This document shows positions 30,044-38,754 of a stretch of DNA of 64,000 bases, piece after piece (the stretch's first letter is position 1; every line of letters starts with the position of its first letter). Below the pieces are notes generated by a model. That model saw nothing but the letters and a program-made list of their open reading frames with translations. It did not search any database and was not told the DNA's origin. This stretch comes from Phytophthora sp. 'mugwort'. Lineage: Eukaryota > Oomycota > Peronosporomycetes > Peronosporales > Peronosporaceae. The position numbers were made by a program, and so were the translations under genes. The stretch is from assembly GCA_033558025.1 (NCBI GenBank), contig JAUCEF010000005.1:1922001-1986000 (forward strand), read 5' to 3'.

Positions 30044-32464
30044 ATGCTGGGGCCCTCATCAGTGCGCGACGTGCTGCATCCAGACAAGAAAGAGCACGAG
30101 GCGTTTTGTCATCCACTACTAACGCTAGCACAACGCCGGCAACGGTCCGCGATGGTTCCCAAGGGCCAAACCGACTCAGTTTCCACCTCCGCGCCAGCAG
30201 TGGCGGCATCCGCGCTGCTGCTAAACATCAGGCGCCGCCGCCATTCAAACTGCGATCTGCGCAGTCCTTCGCCGCTACAGATGACGCCGGAACCGGGGCC
30301 AGAGATGAAGCGTCAGCTCTTCTGGCGTAATGTGGTCAAGCAGTTCAACTTCACGGACCAATCGGAACGGGAGCTGCTGCTCTCGCTCACAAGAGGCATC
30401 TGCTGGATGCAGATGCCCGTGCTTCCCAGGGACTTCGTGCGCCGTCATCGAGAGATCTATTACCTCATCTCCACGCCCGAGTACGAGCGTTCGGGCGCCA
30501 TCGGACGCGACGTTACACGCACCTTCAGCATCTTCGAACGAAGCCACCAACACCAACTTGCCGCGCAGCAGAGCGCACTCTTTCGAGTGCTCAACGCTAT
30601 CGCAGAAGCAGAGGACGGCTACTGTCAGGGTATGAACTTCATCGCGGCGCTCTTCCTTGTTGAAGGTCTGTCGGAAGCGGACGCCTACGCACTGTTCCTC
30701 TACATGCTGAAAAAGCGCCATCTTGCGGGGATCTACCACCGCAGCTCCACGTTCTTGGATGAGTATCTCCAACACTTCGAACAAATGTTCATTCGCGACT
30801 TGCCCAAGCTGCATGCCCATCTACTGGCGCAGGGCTTCGTTATCCCCATGTATGGTATCGAGTGGTTTACCACACTCTTCTCGTTATCGACCAAGACAGA
30901 CCTCGCATGCGCCATATTTGATCTCTTCTTCGTGGGAGTGCAGGACATTTTCTTACGAGCGGGACTTGCCATTCTCAAGCTGCTGGAGGCCAAGCTCATG
31001 TGCATGACGTTCGAGGACTTTTTGCGCGAATTCAAGCCTCTGGTACGTGAGCTGGACCCCTATCAGGTTATTCTTCAAGCCCTCGCCCTCCGACCAAACC
31101 CAAAGATGCATCGTGAGGACACGACCGCGCACGTATCTCGTGAGCACTTTATACGAACAGTGGGCGCTGTCGCTCCTTCCTGCAGTGATGCTGGCGCTTC
31201 GAGCAGTGATAGCAGCTCTGCCGATGGCGACGAAGACTCGGTATCCTCGATCGGTGGCTTTGGATTGCATCGGACGCTCTCACCGGAAATGGCAGAAGCT
31301 ATCCGCTCAGGAAACGGATCTTTGGTGCGTCAATTGTGGGAAGCACACGTGATTCGCCGCGAGCACAGCGTTACCGCTAGCATCGTGCTAGCCAACGAGA
31401 TTCTTCACTTCGCGATCTGGTATGGACGTGTGTCCGTCGCGTGTCTGGCGATCGATCGTTGCCACGCCGACGTCGACAACCGGGACGACGCCGGTCTTAC
31501 GCCTCTGCATTTTAGTGTAATCCGAAACCAGCCCGACATGGTTCGTCTCCTGCTTGTCCACGGAGCGCGAATGCAGGAAACCAGTCTACGGAGGCTTTCG
31601 CCGCTGGAGTTGGCTCACCGATGGAAACGGCGTGACACGACGGCGGCACAACTTGTATTAGAAAAAGAAGAGGTGTGTTTGTACTGCAACACGAAGTTCG
31701 ATGTGCTGGCCCTTGAGACAGCTGTGTGCGGCTATTGCGAGTTCCGCTTCTGCTGTAAACCGCAGCACGCTCTCTGTATTTTCAAGCACCAATGCCCGAA
31801 AGCTAACAGTTTTGGAGGTGGACGGGTTCGTGGATTTGCCAGAGATCGTCGACTTTCGGAGCCAACGATGGCGATTCTCAACATTTGCGATGAGAGTTTG
31901 GAAAGCAACAACGAAGAGGAGGCAGCGCTTGACCTGTGTAAGCTTGGCTACAGCCGATCCAGAGGGTCCAGCACGTCGACCGCGACATCCCTATCGACGT
32001 GCAGTCGGGTTGGAAGCAGCATAACGCTGAGTCGAAGTGTGTCGGAGTCGTCTTCGCTCGAGTTTTTGAGCACGCCAGTATTTCTAGGCTCACCAGCTGC
32101 GATGTCATGGCTTGGATCGCCTCGTTTTTTTGATGAAACCACTCAGCAGACGCTGACGACTGATCCAGCCCAGACTGACCCATCGAAAACTCTGGAGAAT
32201 GGCAGCACATCGGCTCGTCCGACCTGGCGTGTAGCCAGACGCCCTTTACTCGAATTTCCTGACAGGCCAGAATGGTACTGCAATACCCGGGAATGCCACT
32301 TCGTCTTCGCGTTATTCTCACAAGCTGTCAAGTGTTCACGCTGTGACGGTTACTTTTGCTCCGAGCATGTTGATGGGAAAACCAAGCATTGTTTCGAGTG
32401 TCGACGGGATCTGGTGTGCTCTCCCCGCTCACTTGCCACGAGCACTGCCATCAAGCAGACGTAA
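30044..32464 (+). CDS. TBC-domain Rab-GAP with ankyrin repeats and two AN1-like zinc fingers
   Basis: Single exon, 806 residues, ATG at 30044. The TBC domain (about residues 105-350) has both catalytic fingers: the Arg finger in AIGRDVTR (~154) and the Gln finger in YCQGMN (~192). It should therefore be an active GTPase-activating protein for Rab GTPases in membrane traffic. A Ser/Asp-rich linker follows (~385-405). Ankyrin repeats lie near 470-540 (GLTPLHFSVIRNQPDMVRLL). A Cys/His cluster CLYC...CGYCEFRFCC...HQC (~545-585) and a second WYCNTREC...CSRCDGYFCSEH...CFEC (~745-790) resemble AN1 zinc fingers. Between them is a Ser-rich disordered region. Which Rab it acts on cannot be told. I know no animal or yeast TBC protein with this exact order. 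Confidence 0.88.
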   Translation: MLGPSSVRDVLHPDKKEHEAFCHPLLTLAQRRQRSAMVPKGQTDSVSTSAPAVAASALLLNIRRRRHSNCDLRSPSPLQMTPEPGPEMKRQLFWRNVVKQFNFTDQSERELLLSLTRGICWMQMPVLPRDFVRRHREIYYLISTPEYERSGAIGRDVTRTFSIFERSHQHQLAAQQSALFRVLNAIAEAEDGYCQGMNFIAALFLVEGLSEADAYALFLYMLKKRHLAGIYHRSSTFLDEYLQHFEQMFIRDLPKLHAHLLAQGFVIPMYGIEWFTTLFSLSTKTDLACAIFDLFFVGVQDIFLRAGLAILKLLEAKLMCMTFEDFLREFKPLVRELDPYQVILQALALRPNPKMHREDTTAHVSREHFIRTVGAVAPSCSDAGASSSDSSSADGDEDSVSSIGGFGLHRTLSPEMAEAIRSGNGSLVRQLWEAHVIRREHSVTASIVLANEILHFAIWYGRVSVACLAIDRCHADVDNRDDAGLTPLHFSVIRNQPDMVRLLLVHGARMQETSLRRLSPLELAHRWKRRDTTAAQLVLEKEEVCLYCNTKFDVLALETAVCGYCEFRFCCKPQHALCIFKHQCPKANSFGGGRVRGFARDRRLSEPTMAILNICDESLESNNEEEAALDLCKLGYSRSRGSSTSTATSLSTCSRVGSSITLSRSVSESSSLEFLSTPVFLGSPAAMSWLGSPRFFDETTQQTLTTDPAQTDPSKTLENGSTSARPTWRVARRPLLEFPDRPEWYCNTRECHFVFALFSQAVKCSRCDGYFCSEHVDGKTKHCFECRRDLVCSPRSLATSTAIKQT

Positions 32465-32701
32465 TTAAGACTTTAGCCTTTTGGACTTCAACATAGACGT
32501 CGACTTGTTTATGACACCATGATTCACCACGAATTCGTTTGTGCAAAATATACAAATATTAACCTAGTTATCAACGTAGTCCTACAGCACAGTATGTACT
32601 GTAGAATTACTGCAGTATCAACCTACTTCGAAGTAATTGTCAACCTATTTTTCAACTTAGGCGATGAAACCAACACGAAAGACTGGACGAGGAAACTATT
32701 A

Positions 32702-35700
32702 TTATTCGTACACGACGAGCGATTGCTCGTCTATATCCAGGTCGCTACTGCTACTACTGCTAATGCTGCTAGATCTTGCACGAGTCGCCTGGCGAGATTT
32801 CTCCGCCGCCTCGACCACACTAGCTCGGACTCCGGGTTCGCCGTCGGAGCCAGCTCCGACGCTCTCGCTATTGCTGTTGCTATCGTCCTCCGGGATCGTG
32901 CGGAACGAATTAAATTTGGCTGGGTTATGTCTGGCAAGTCCTGGCACCGCCACACCCTCATCGTCGCAGCCGCACATGGAATCACGACGTGCCCTCCTCT
33001 TGGACTGCTCAGTGTCACCCTCCTGCTCAAACTGCCGCTCCAACTCGTCGCGCTCTTGTCGTAATCGATCGGCGTTTAGGCCCTCCTCGAACCGCGCCTC
33101 CTTAAGCCGTTGGAGCTCTTGCTCATAATGCGCAACATTCGATCTCAAGTTCGACATGCACTCGTCAATATCCGGGAACATGATGTACATGAGGTCCCAG
33201 AGAGGCGACACGATTTTCTGCGCGAAAAAGAGCTGGCCCTCAACCATCTTTAGCGGGTCATCGATGTTCCTATACGAGATCGGAATATTCTCAGCCTGCT
33301 CAATGAGTGCCTGGTACGCAAACTCCTTCGAGATCATGTTGCTCCACTTCAAAGCGATCGGCTTCGGGAACACCTGGCCTGACAAATCGCTCGCATGGAC
33401 AAGTGTCTTCACCAAGAACATTCTCTCATCCACAGTTCCATTATACGCCCAACCGCCCTTCGTCGATCGCGCACTAAACGTGCGGCCAGGTGTACACTTG
33501 GTACTAGTGGTCGAGTGGAAACTATTTGGTGCGGAACTGCTAGTACTGTCACGAGGGGTGCCCGCAACAGATCCTTCCGGCTGCATTACAGCATCGCGCA
33601 ATACACTTAAAATCTCCGGCCCTTGCTTCCCTTGATCCGTACCAGCCGTGACGTCAGACATCGGTTTCGCTCCGCTGTTCATCGCTATAATAGCCGTGAC
33701 ACTAGAGCTATCCCGCTTGGCAGTTGAAATTGCAGTTGTGTCGACATGATGATTTGCAGGGCGAAGAACCTTTTCAATCGACTCCAAGAACTTAAAGTGG
33801 TTCGCCATATCCGTGCCCAAGATTGCCGTGATCACCATTTTACGAAAATGGCGATAGTCAACAGGAGTCAAATTGTGCAGGATGTTGGCGTTCTTTTCCT
33901 TCGAAATCAAGCGAAATGTCGTGTAAGCGTGGTGGTGCTCCAGCACAGATTCGTCACTGTAAAGCATCGCCAACTGCGAGCCGGTCTTCACCTCAAAGTC
34001 GTTCGTGTGGCCCGGATGGTCTACATCATGACCAAGTGAGGCAACGAGGCAAGCTGCGATGTCCAACGGGTGAAGCATTTGACCTGCATCTGTCGTGCTG
34101 AGCAAGAGGTAAGATGCGTGGACGACGGAGAAGGCGTGGAGGAAGTTGTGAAACGGGTTTGGGTGGTAGTGCTCTTTCATCGCCACAATGAAGTTCTGTA
34201 AACGGTGCTTGGACGTGTTCAGTACTTCATCCACCTTGAAATCCACATACATCTCTTCCAAAAGCTTGGGGAGAGCTGCCGAGTCCGTGGTAAATACGTT
34301 GAAATTCCATGACGGAAACCGCGATCCTGGCGGCGCGCTAAAGAGCAATCCTGACGGAATGCGTTCACTACTTCCCACAAATTCGTAGCCTAAACGGCCC
34401 GAATCGTAGTTTTTGTTTCCAACGACTTTGCCAATACGCTGTTCGACAGCATCTACGAGGTGCACGTGATCATTCCTTTCATTCTTGGCAACCGCAGGCG
34501 TAGTCACAACCGGTTGATCCCCTGGAACATCTAGCTTAGCAACAGCTGCGCACTCGGGGCAGTCTGCCACATGACGATCACTTGATACGAACGAATTGCG
34601 AATACATGCGCCAGGATGTGTGTGAGAGGCAGAGGCATAACTCGTGTAGCATTCCAGCAGATTTACTTGACTTCGAGCACGCTTGGCCAGAACCTGTTCC
34701 GCTCGTGTGTCCGCCAATAACTTAATGTACTCAATCTCGTTACTGCGTCGACGCAAGATGACTGCGACTTCACACGCGAACGCTTCAAGCGCACACTCAT
34801 CATCGAATGTAAATCCTGGAGAGCATCCTGCAGTTATCCCAGCAGGGACTTCTTCTTCCACTTTGTTGATAATCTCCAGCACACCAATGGGTCGATTGCT
34901 GCTAGCAGAAGCTCCTTCGATGACCTGCGACGATTCTTGTATACCCACCGGAACATAAAGCACACAGCGCGTATGGATACCACGACGTTGGTCCGTCATC
35001 CAATTGTAACGACGGTCTGTCGACGGGTTCCGCATATTAAGTGTTTGCTGCGTCATGGCAGCAAGACCTAACATGCTCGCTCGAAGAGGAACACGAAGGG
35101 TCTCATCACAGTCGCTGGACGACAGCGACCAAAGCTCATCTGTCTCCCAATCAATCATGAACAACGTAACACGTTCAGCCTTAGTGATATGGCAGGCCCC
35201 ATCGATCACACCGTCCACAAGATTCAGCACTGTATCCTCCGTATCTGATGAGCTAATAATGTGCAGCAGGGCCTTCTGTGTGCGCTCTGAAAGCAACACG
35301 TCGTGAAACTCGATACACTTGCGCATGCACGAGCTCAAAATCGGTCCAAGCCACGTCAATAGCTTCACGTGAAGTTCATCCATCACCCGCCGCGTCGGGT
35401 AAGCACTAGTAGCCTCAACGATCGCATACACCGACTCGTGCTCCATCAACGGCACACAGAAAAGTTTTTGTCCTGGAAATTCATGCGCCAAATCCACTGC
35501 GGGGTCGTATCCTTCTTCCGAGCTAAAGTTCACCAAGAACCGTGCTACCCGCGAGTTCAGCGCCTCGGCCACCAGTCCACGTGACGGGGCCAGTCCAGAC
35601 TGGGTCGGTGCACCGCGCGTGATGCGGGACATATTCTGTGAGTTCTGATCCACTAAAAAGACAGCAGCCGCTGCCGCACCGAGATCGTCCTGCAAGAAGT

Positions 35701-36196
35701 CGAGCAGCATTCGGATCATAAGCACCACGTCGTTGAGGTCCAGGATCCGCTGCACTAGTTCCCAAAATGCTCGGTGTTTCTGTTCAATCAAGTAGCGTTC
35801 GTCGTAGTCCAGCTGGTCGTTGGCGTGGGCCGAGCTCGACGAGCCGCCTGCGCACGACATGAGCCAGCTCAGCACGCCGTTCACAAGCGAGAGCGGCGCG
35901 CAACCCGGCACAGCAGCGGCTTCCCTCCTGTCCGTGTCGTTATCGGCGTAACGGATGCCCGTCGTGTCCAGAGGCGAATTGGGACTCACTGAGCTATCGG
36001 TGCTCTCTCGGCGTCTGCGTCGGCCTGGTGTCCGTTGCATGGACTCGTCGCCGTCTTCGCTGTCCTGGGACGAAGATACCGTCGTGTCCGACAGCGTGTG
36101 CAGCTTCTCCTTAGGCCTCTTCACGAGCGATGGCGCGTCCTTCGTTGTGTTAATGTCGTTGAGGCTGGTCCAACCAGTACTAAAGACGTTCCCCAT
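32702..36196 (-). CDS. GAF-GAF cyclic-nucleotide phosphodiesterase, N-myristoylation motif
   Basis: Single exon, 1164 residues from ATG 36196. The N terminus MGNVFSTG fits the N-myristoylation pattern (Gly2, Ser6), suggesting membrane attachment. Two GAF domains lie at about 149-300 and 302-490; the second includes a GVLEIINK strand typical of PDE GAFs. The catalytic PDEase_I domain spans about 660-1010. Its class I metal-binding signature is HNFLHA (~682), LGHDVDHPGHTN (~718) and HASDLSG (~932). It should hydrolyse cAMP and/or cGMP, with GAF-mediated regulation as in PDE2/5/6/10/11. A coiled-coil stretch follows (LRQERDELERQFEQ). The Ser/Asp-rich C-terminal tail is probably disordered. Its 3' end faces that of the Rab-GAP gene, 237 bp away. 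Confidence 0.9.
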   Translation of the reverse strand: MGNVFSTGWTSLNDINTTKDAPSLVKRPKEKLHTLSDTTVSSSQDSEDGDESMQRTPGRRRRRESTDSSVSPNSPLDTTGIRYADNDTDRREAAAVPGCAPLSLVNGVLSWLMSCAGGSSSSAHANDQLDYDERYLIEQKHRAFWELVQRILDLNDVVLMIRMLLDFLQDDLGAAAAAVFLVDQNSQNMSRITRGAPTQSGLAPSRGLVAEALNSRVARFLVNFSSEEGYDPAVDLAHEFPGQKLFCVPLMEHESVYAIVEATSAYPTRRVMDELHVKLLTWLGPILSSCMRKCIEFHDVLLSERTQKALLHIISSSDTEDTVLNLVDGVIDGACHITKAERVTLFMIDWETDELWSLSSSDCDETLRVPLRASMLGLAAMTQQTLNMRNPSTDRRYNWMTDQRRGIHTRCVLYVPVGIQESSQVIEGASASSNRPIGVLEIINKVEEEVPAGITAGCSPGFTFDDECALEAFACEVAVILRRRSNEIEYIKLLADTRAEQVLAKRARSQVNLLECYTSYASASHTHPGACIRNSFVSSDRHVADCPECAAVAKLDVPGDQPVVTTPAVAKNERNDHVHLVDAVEQRIGKVVGNKNYDSGRLGYEFVGSSERIPSGLLFSAPPGSRFPSWNFNVFTTDSAALPKLLEEMYVDFKVDEVLNTSKHRLQNFIVAMKEHYHPNPFHNFLHAFSVVHASYLLLSTTDAGQMLHPLDIAACLVASLGHDVDHPGHTNDFEVKTGSQLAMLYSDESVLEHHHAYTTFRLISKEKNANILHNLTPVDYRHFRKMVITAILGTDMANHFKFLESIEKVLRPANHHVDTTAISTAKRDSSSVTAIIAMNSGAKPMSDVTAGTDQGKQGPEILSVLRDAVMQPEGSVAGTPRDSTSSSAPNSFHSTTSTKCTPGRTFSARSTKGGWAYNGTVDERMFLVKTLVHASDLSGQVFPKPIALKWSNMISKEFAYQALIEQAENIPISYRNIDDPLKMVEGQLFFAQKIVSPLWDLMYIMFPDIDECMSNLRSNVAHYEQELQRLKEARFEEGLNADRLRQERDELERQFEQEGDTEQSKRRARRDSMCGCDDEGVAVPGLARHNPAKFNSFRTIPEDDSNSNSESVGAGSDGEPGVRASVVEAAEKSRQATRARSSSISSSSSSDLDIDEQSLVVYE

Positions 36197-37889
36197 TTCC
36201 TCCTGTATCTCGTTGTTTGTGTTTTCTTAGCCGACCCTGTTTCTCTCTCGCCGCTTCCTATCGGGTTCTGGTTTCGCTCTTGTCGGCGCCTTCACTTTTC
36301 AATTGTCCTGCTGGCGTGTCGCGGGTTTCCGGTAGAACGATGGAATAAATGGGTTACCTCCCTCGCTCATGGAGTCCGTGGCTCCCCACTTACAAACTTC
36401 TTCCGACGCTCACTCGCTCACTGCGATATGTAATGGGGACTGCGCGCGCAATGGTCTCCCTGCCGACTGAGCGAGTGTTTGAGGGCGAGTGTGCCGCCGG
36501 AGGGCGGGCCAGAAACTGACCTTTTGCGGGCGTCGCATGCCGAAAAAGCTGCTGCTCTTTGTGCGCGGCAAAGCTTCACTCCGCCCTCTCTCTTGGACTT
36601 GGGGTTTGTAAATGAGGCAAAATCCTCGCGACTTTCCCTAGAATGACTCGCGGCCGAGAAGTGAGGCTTTTGGTTTACTTGAAAGAGAGACAACTTCAAA
36701 TTCGCCTCCGCACCTCGTTTACTTGCATGCACCTACCACGGATGCCTATTAATCTGCTACCATCACCCGGCCTCATCTACGATGCGATGCCATTTATATA
36801 AAGTAATCAGCGTCAACGTGATCCAGGGCTACAATGCGGTGGAAAATAAGTATTCGACGCGGTCAGCTGGTCTCACACAGGGTCGCGCTCTTACGAGTAC
36901 TGTACTAAACGTTACTGTACAGTACTTGTACTGTACAATATGAATTCCCGTATTTTAATAATGGTAAAGAGACACTCAATGAGGGTAAACGTATCGTTTA
37001 TGTTATTATACGAACTAAATTACTCGCCAAGTGTCGAAATAGAAGCTGTGCAATTGTCTCAACCCTCGGATTTCTTTCGAGTGTCTCCGTGTTGCGCCAC
37101 GTGGCCTTTAGTACATGCACATTGCACACTTAATCAAGACGAGCGCGCAGTACAGTACATACCAAGTCGGCGAATCCATCGGTCCAGCAAGCGAGCACCG
37201 CAGGTTGTCACCACGCTCGCTACTAGCGAGTCGCTAGTCGAGTTGTCACACCGGGTGGTACTGTACAGTACACGACCATCTCGAGACCACTCCTCCCTGG
37301 GTTTACCGATACAATATGATAGTGACAAACTGTTCGTTAAGCAAAACGACCTTTGATTACGAACCTCAACATTTTGAGACGGACTGCGATGATGGCACCG
37401 CATATCCATGCCGCTTAAGGGGTTAATTAACTTGCCGTTGATGGATGAATTGACATGCTAGACTTCGCAGGCAGTCCACCGCAAGACAAGTCGTCCCAAC
37501 GATATCAGCCAGCGGAATGTCCAATCGGTCACTATTATATCGAATCGGCAAAACAGTCCCGCCCCGCTGAGATCTGCTTCGGCGAAAGCGTGGTTACATG
37601 TAGTTAGGTTTTGCGGTGGTCTCCCAACCATTTGCCCTTTCTTACCGAGTCGAGGCTCATCAACATGAACCTGTGTACACAAACGCGTAATAACGATTAC
37701 ATTATTTGCTTGAAGTACGAGTCCTCGTCGCGTTCTATAGCTGAAAGTTTTACAGCTAAGGCCGACGAGTCGAGAAAGACAAACGGAACCACTGCGACGA
37801 TCTCTGCGAAGGAGCTCGTCGCTAGATGGATGCAGCAAAAAACGCATCGAGCAGCGCTGAGACGAAGTTGCGATCTGCAAACGTCGCTT
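36197..37889. other. 1.7-kb intergenic region, no gene seen
   Basis: It separates the PDE promoter side from the 3' end of the PXMP4-like gene. No supported coding frame is present. The palindromic core TACTGTACAGTA, or part of it, occurs near 36913, 37148 and 37258. Confidence 0.5.
36896..36926. repeat. Inverted repeat AGTACTGTAC / GTACAGTACT
   Basis: Perfect 10-bp arms at 36896-36905 and 36917-36926 flank an 11-nt loop. The right arm is itself part of the palindrome TACTGTACAGTA. Another TTGTACTGTACA follows at once. Confidence 0.8.
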
Positions 37890-38617
37890 TTAGAGCCGCA
37901 GCCACGTCAGCAGAAAGATGGCGGTCGTGGCCGGTGACGGAAGAAAGTCCACGATGCCATCCTTCCAACGGCATGACTCGTCGTAAAGGAACTGCATGCT
38001 CTTAAGCAGCGACGGATGCAGCGAATGAGGCTCGTTCTCGTACAGCCACATGATTCCGGCCCAGACCATAGTCGCCAGCAGCGGGTACACGTGCTTGAAG
38101 CGATGCTGCGCGAACGGCTGGTAGCCCTTGGCCGCCAGGACGCGCACCAGGCTGATGAGCGCGCGCGACATCAAGTACATGATGATCTGGAAGTTCACAC
38201 CAGAGTATCGCCCCCATACGAGGTATCCGCCGATGCCACCAGCCACCGCCGCGTGCCAGTGCGCGCCGGGTTTCCCCACACCCGTACTCACATGCTGCCC
38301 CAGCGCATGCTCCTGGTGGGCACGCAGGACCGCCAGCACCGACTTGTACACACCCACAAACAGCGCCAGGTTCTTGCTGTGCTCGAACGTGAGGCGTACG
38401 ATGCCGCGGACCTTCTGACGGATAGAGCCCTTCTGGAAAAGAAAGATCATCACCATCGCTGTTCAAGCGCATTAAGAGCGATCATCAAACCACTATGTAG
38501 CAGGCAGTGAGAAGCATGACGCAGAGCGGGTCACTTACCGTGCGGAGCGCGCACCTTGGTGCCGTAGAACGAACCATTGCGGACACCGCGGAGAATCGCT
38601 AGCAGCGCGTCCTGCAT
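37890..38617 (-). CDS. Peroxisomal membrane protein PXMP4/PMP24 (Tim17/22 family)
   Basis: Two exons, 38617-38539 and 38458-37890, with a GTAAGT...CAG intron, give 215 residues; the human protein has 212. The exon 1 product reads MQDALLAILRGVRNGSFYG then KVRAPH. Exon 2 continues with the family motif (A)MVMIFLFQKGS, a Gly-rich helix AAVAGGIGGYLVWG, IIMYLMSRALISL and PLLATMVWAGIMWLYE. The YDESCRW...DFLPS C-terminal region also matches. These are integral peroxisomal membrane proteins related to the Tim17/Tim22 channel fold; the exact role is unsettled. The stop codon is followed by AT-rich intergenic DNA. The start at 38617 matches the short N terminus of some homologues, but an upstream exon cannot be excluded. 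Confidence 0.88.
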
Positions 38618-38754
38618 AGGACTGGACTTGCGCTTCAGGTAGCAGTCGTCCTAATTGAGCTGTAGCTTGTTTGATCGAACCATTCTCATTGGCTAAATAC
38701 TAACTAAAATAACTAGATTTCGTGTTGAAGTTAACCAGGCCGGTTAACTAAGAG

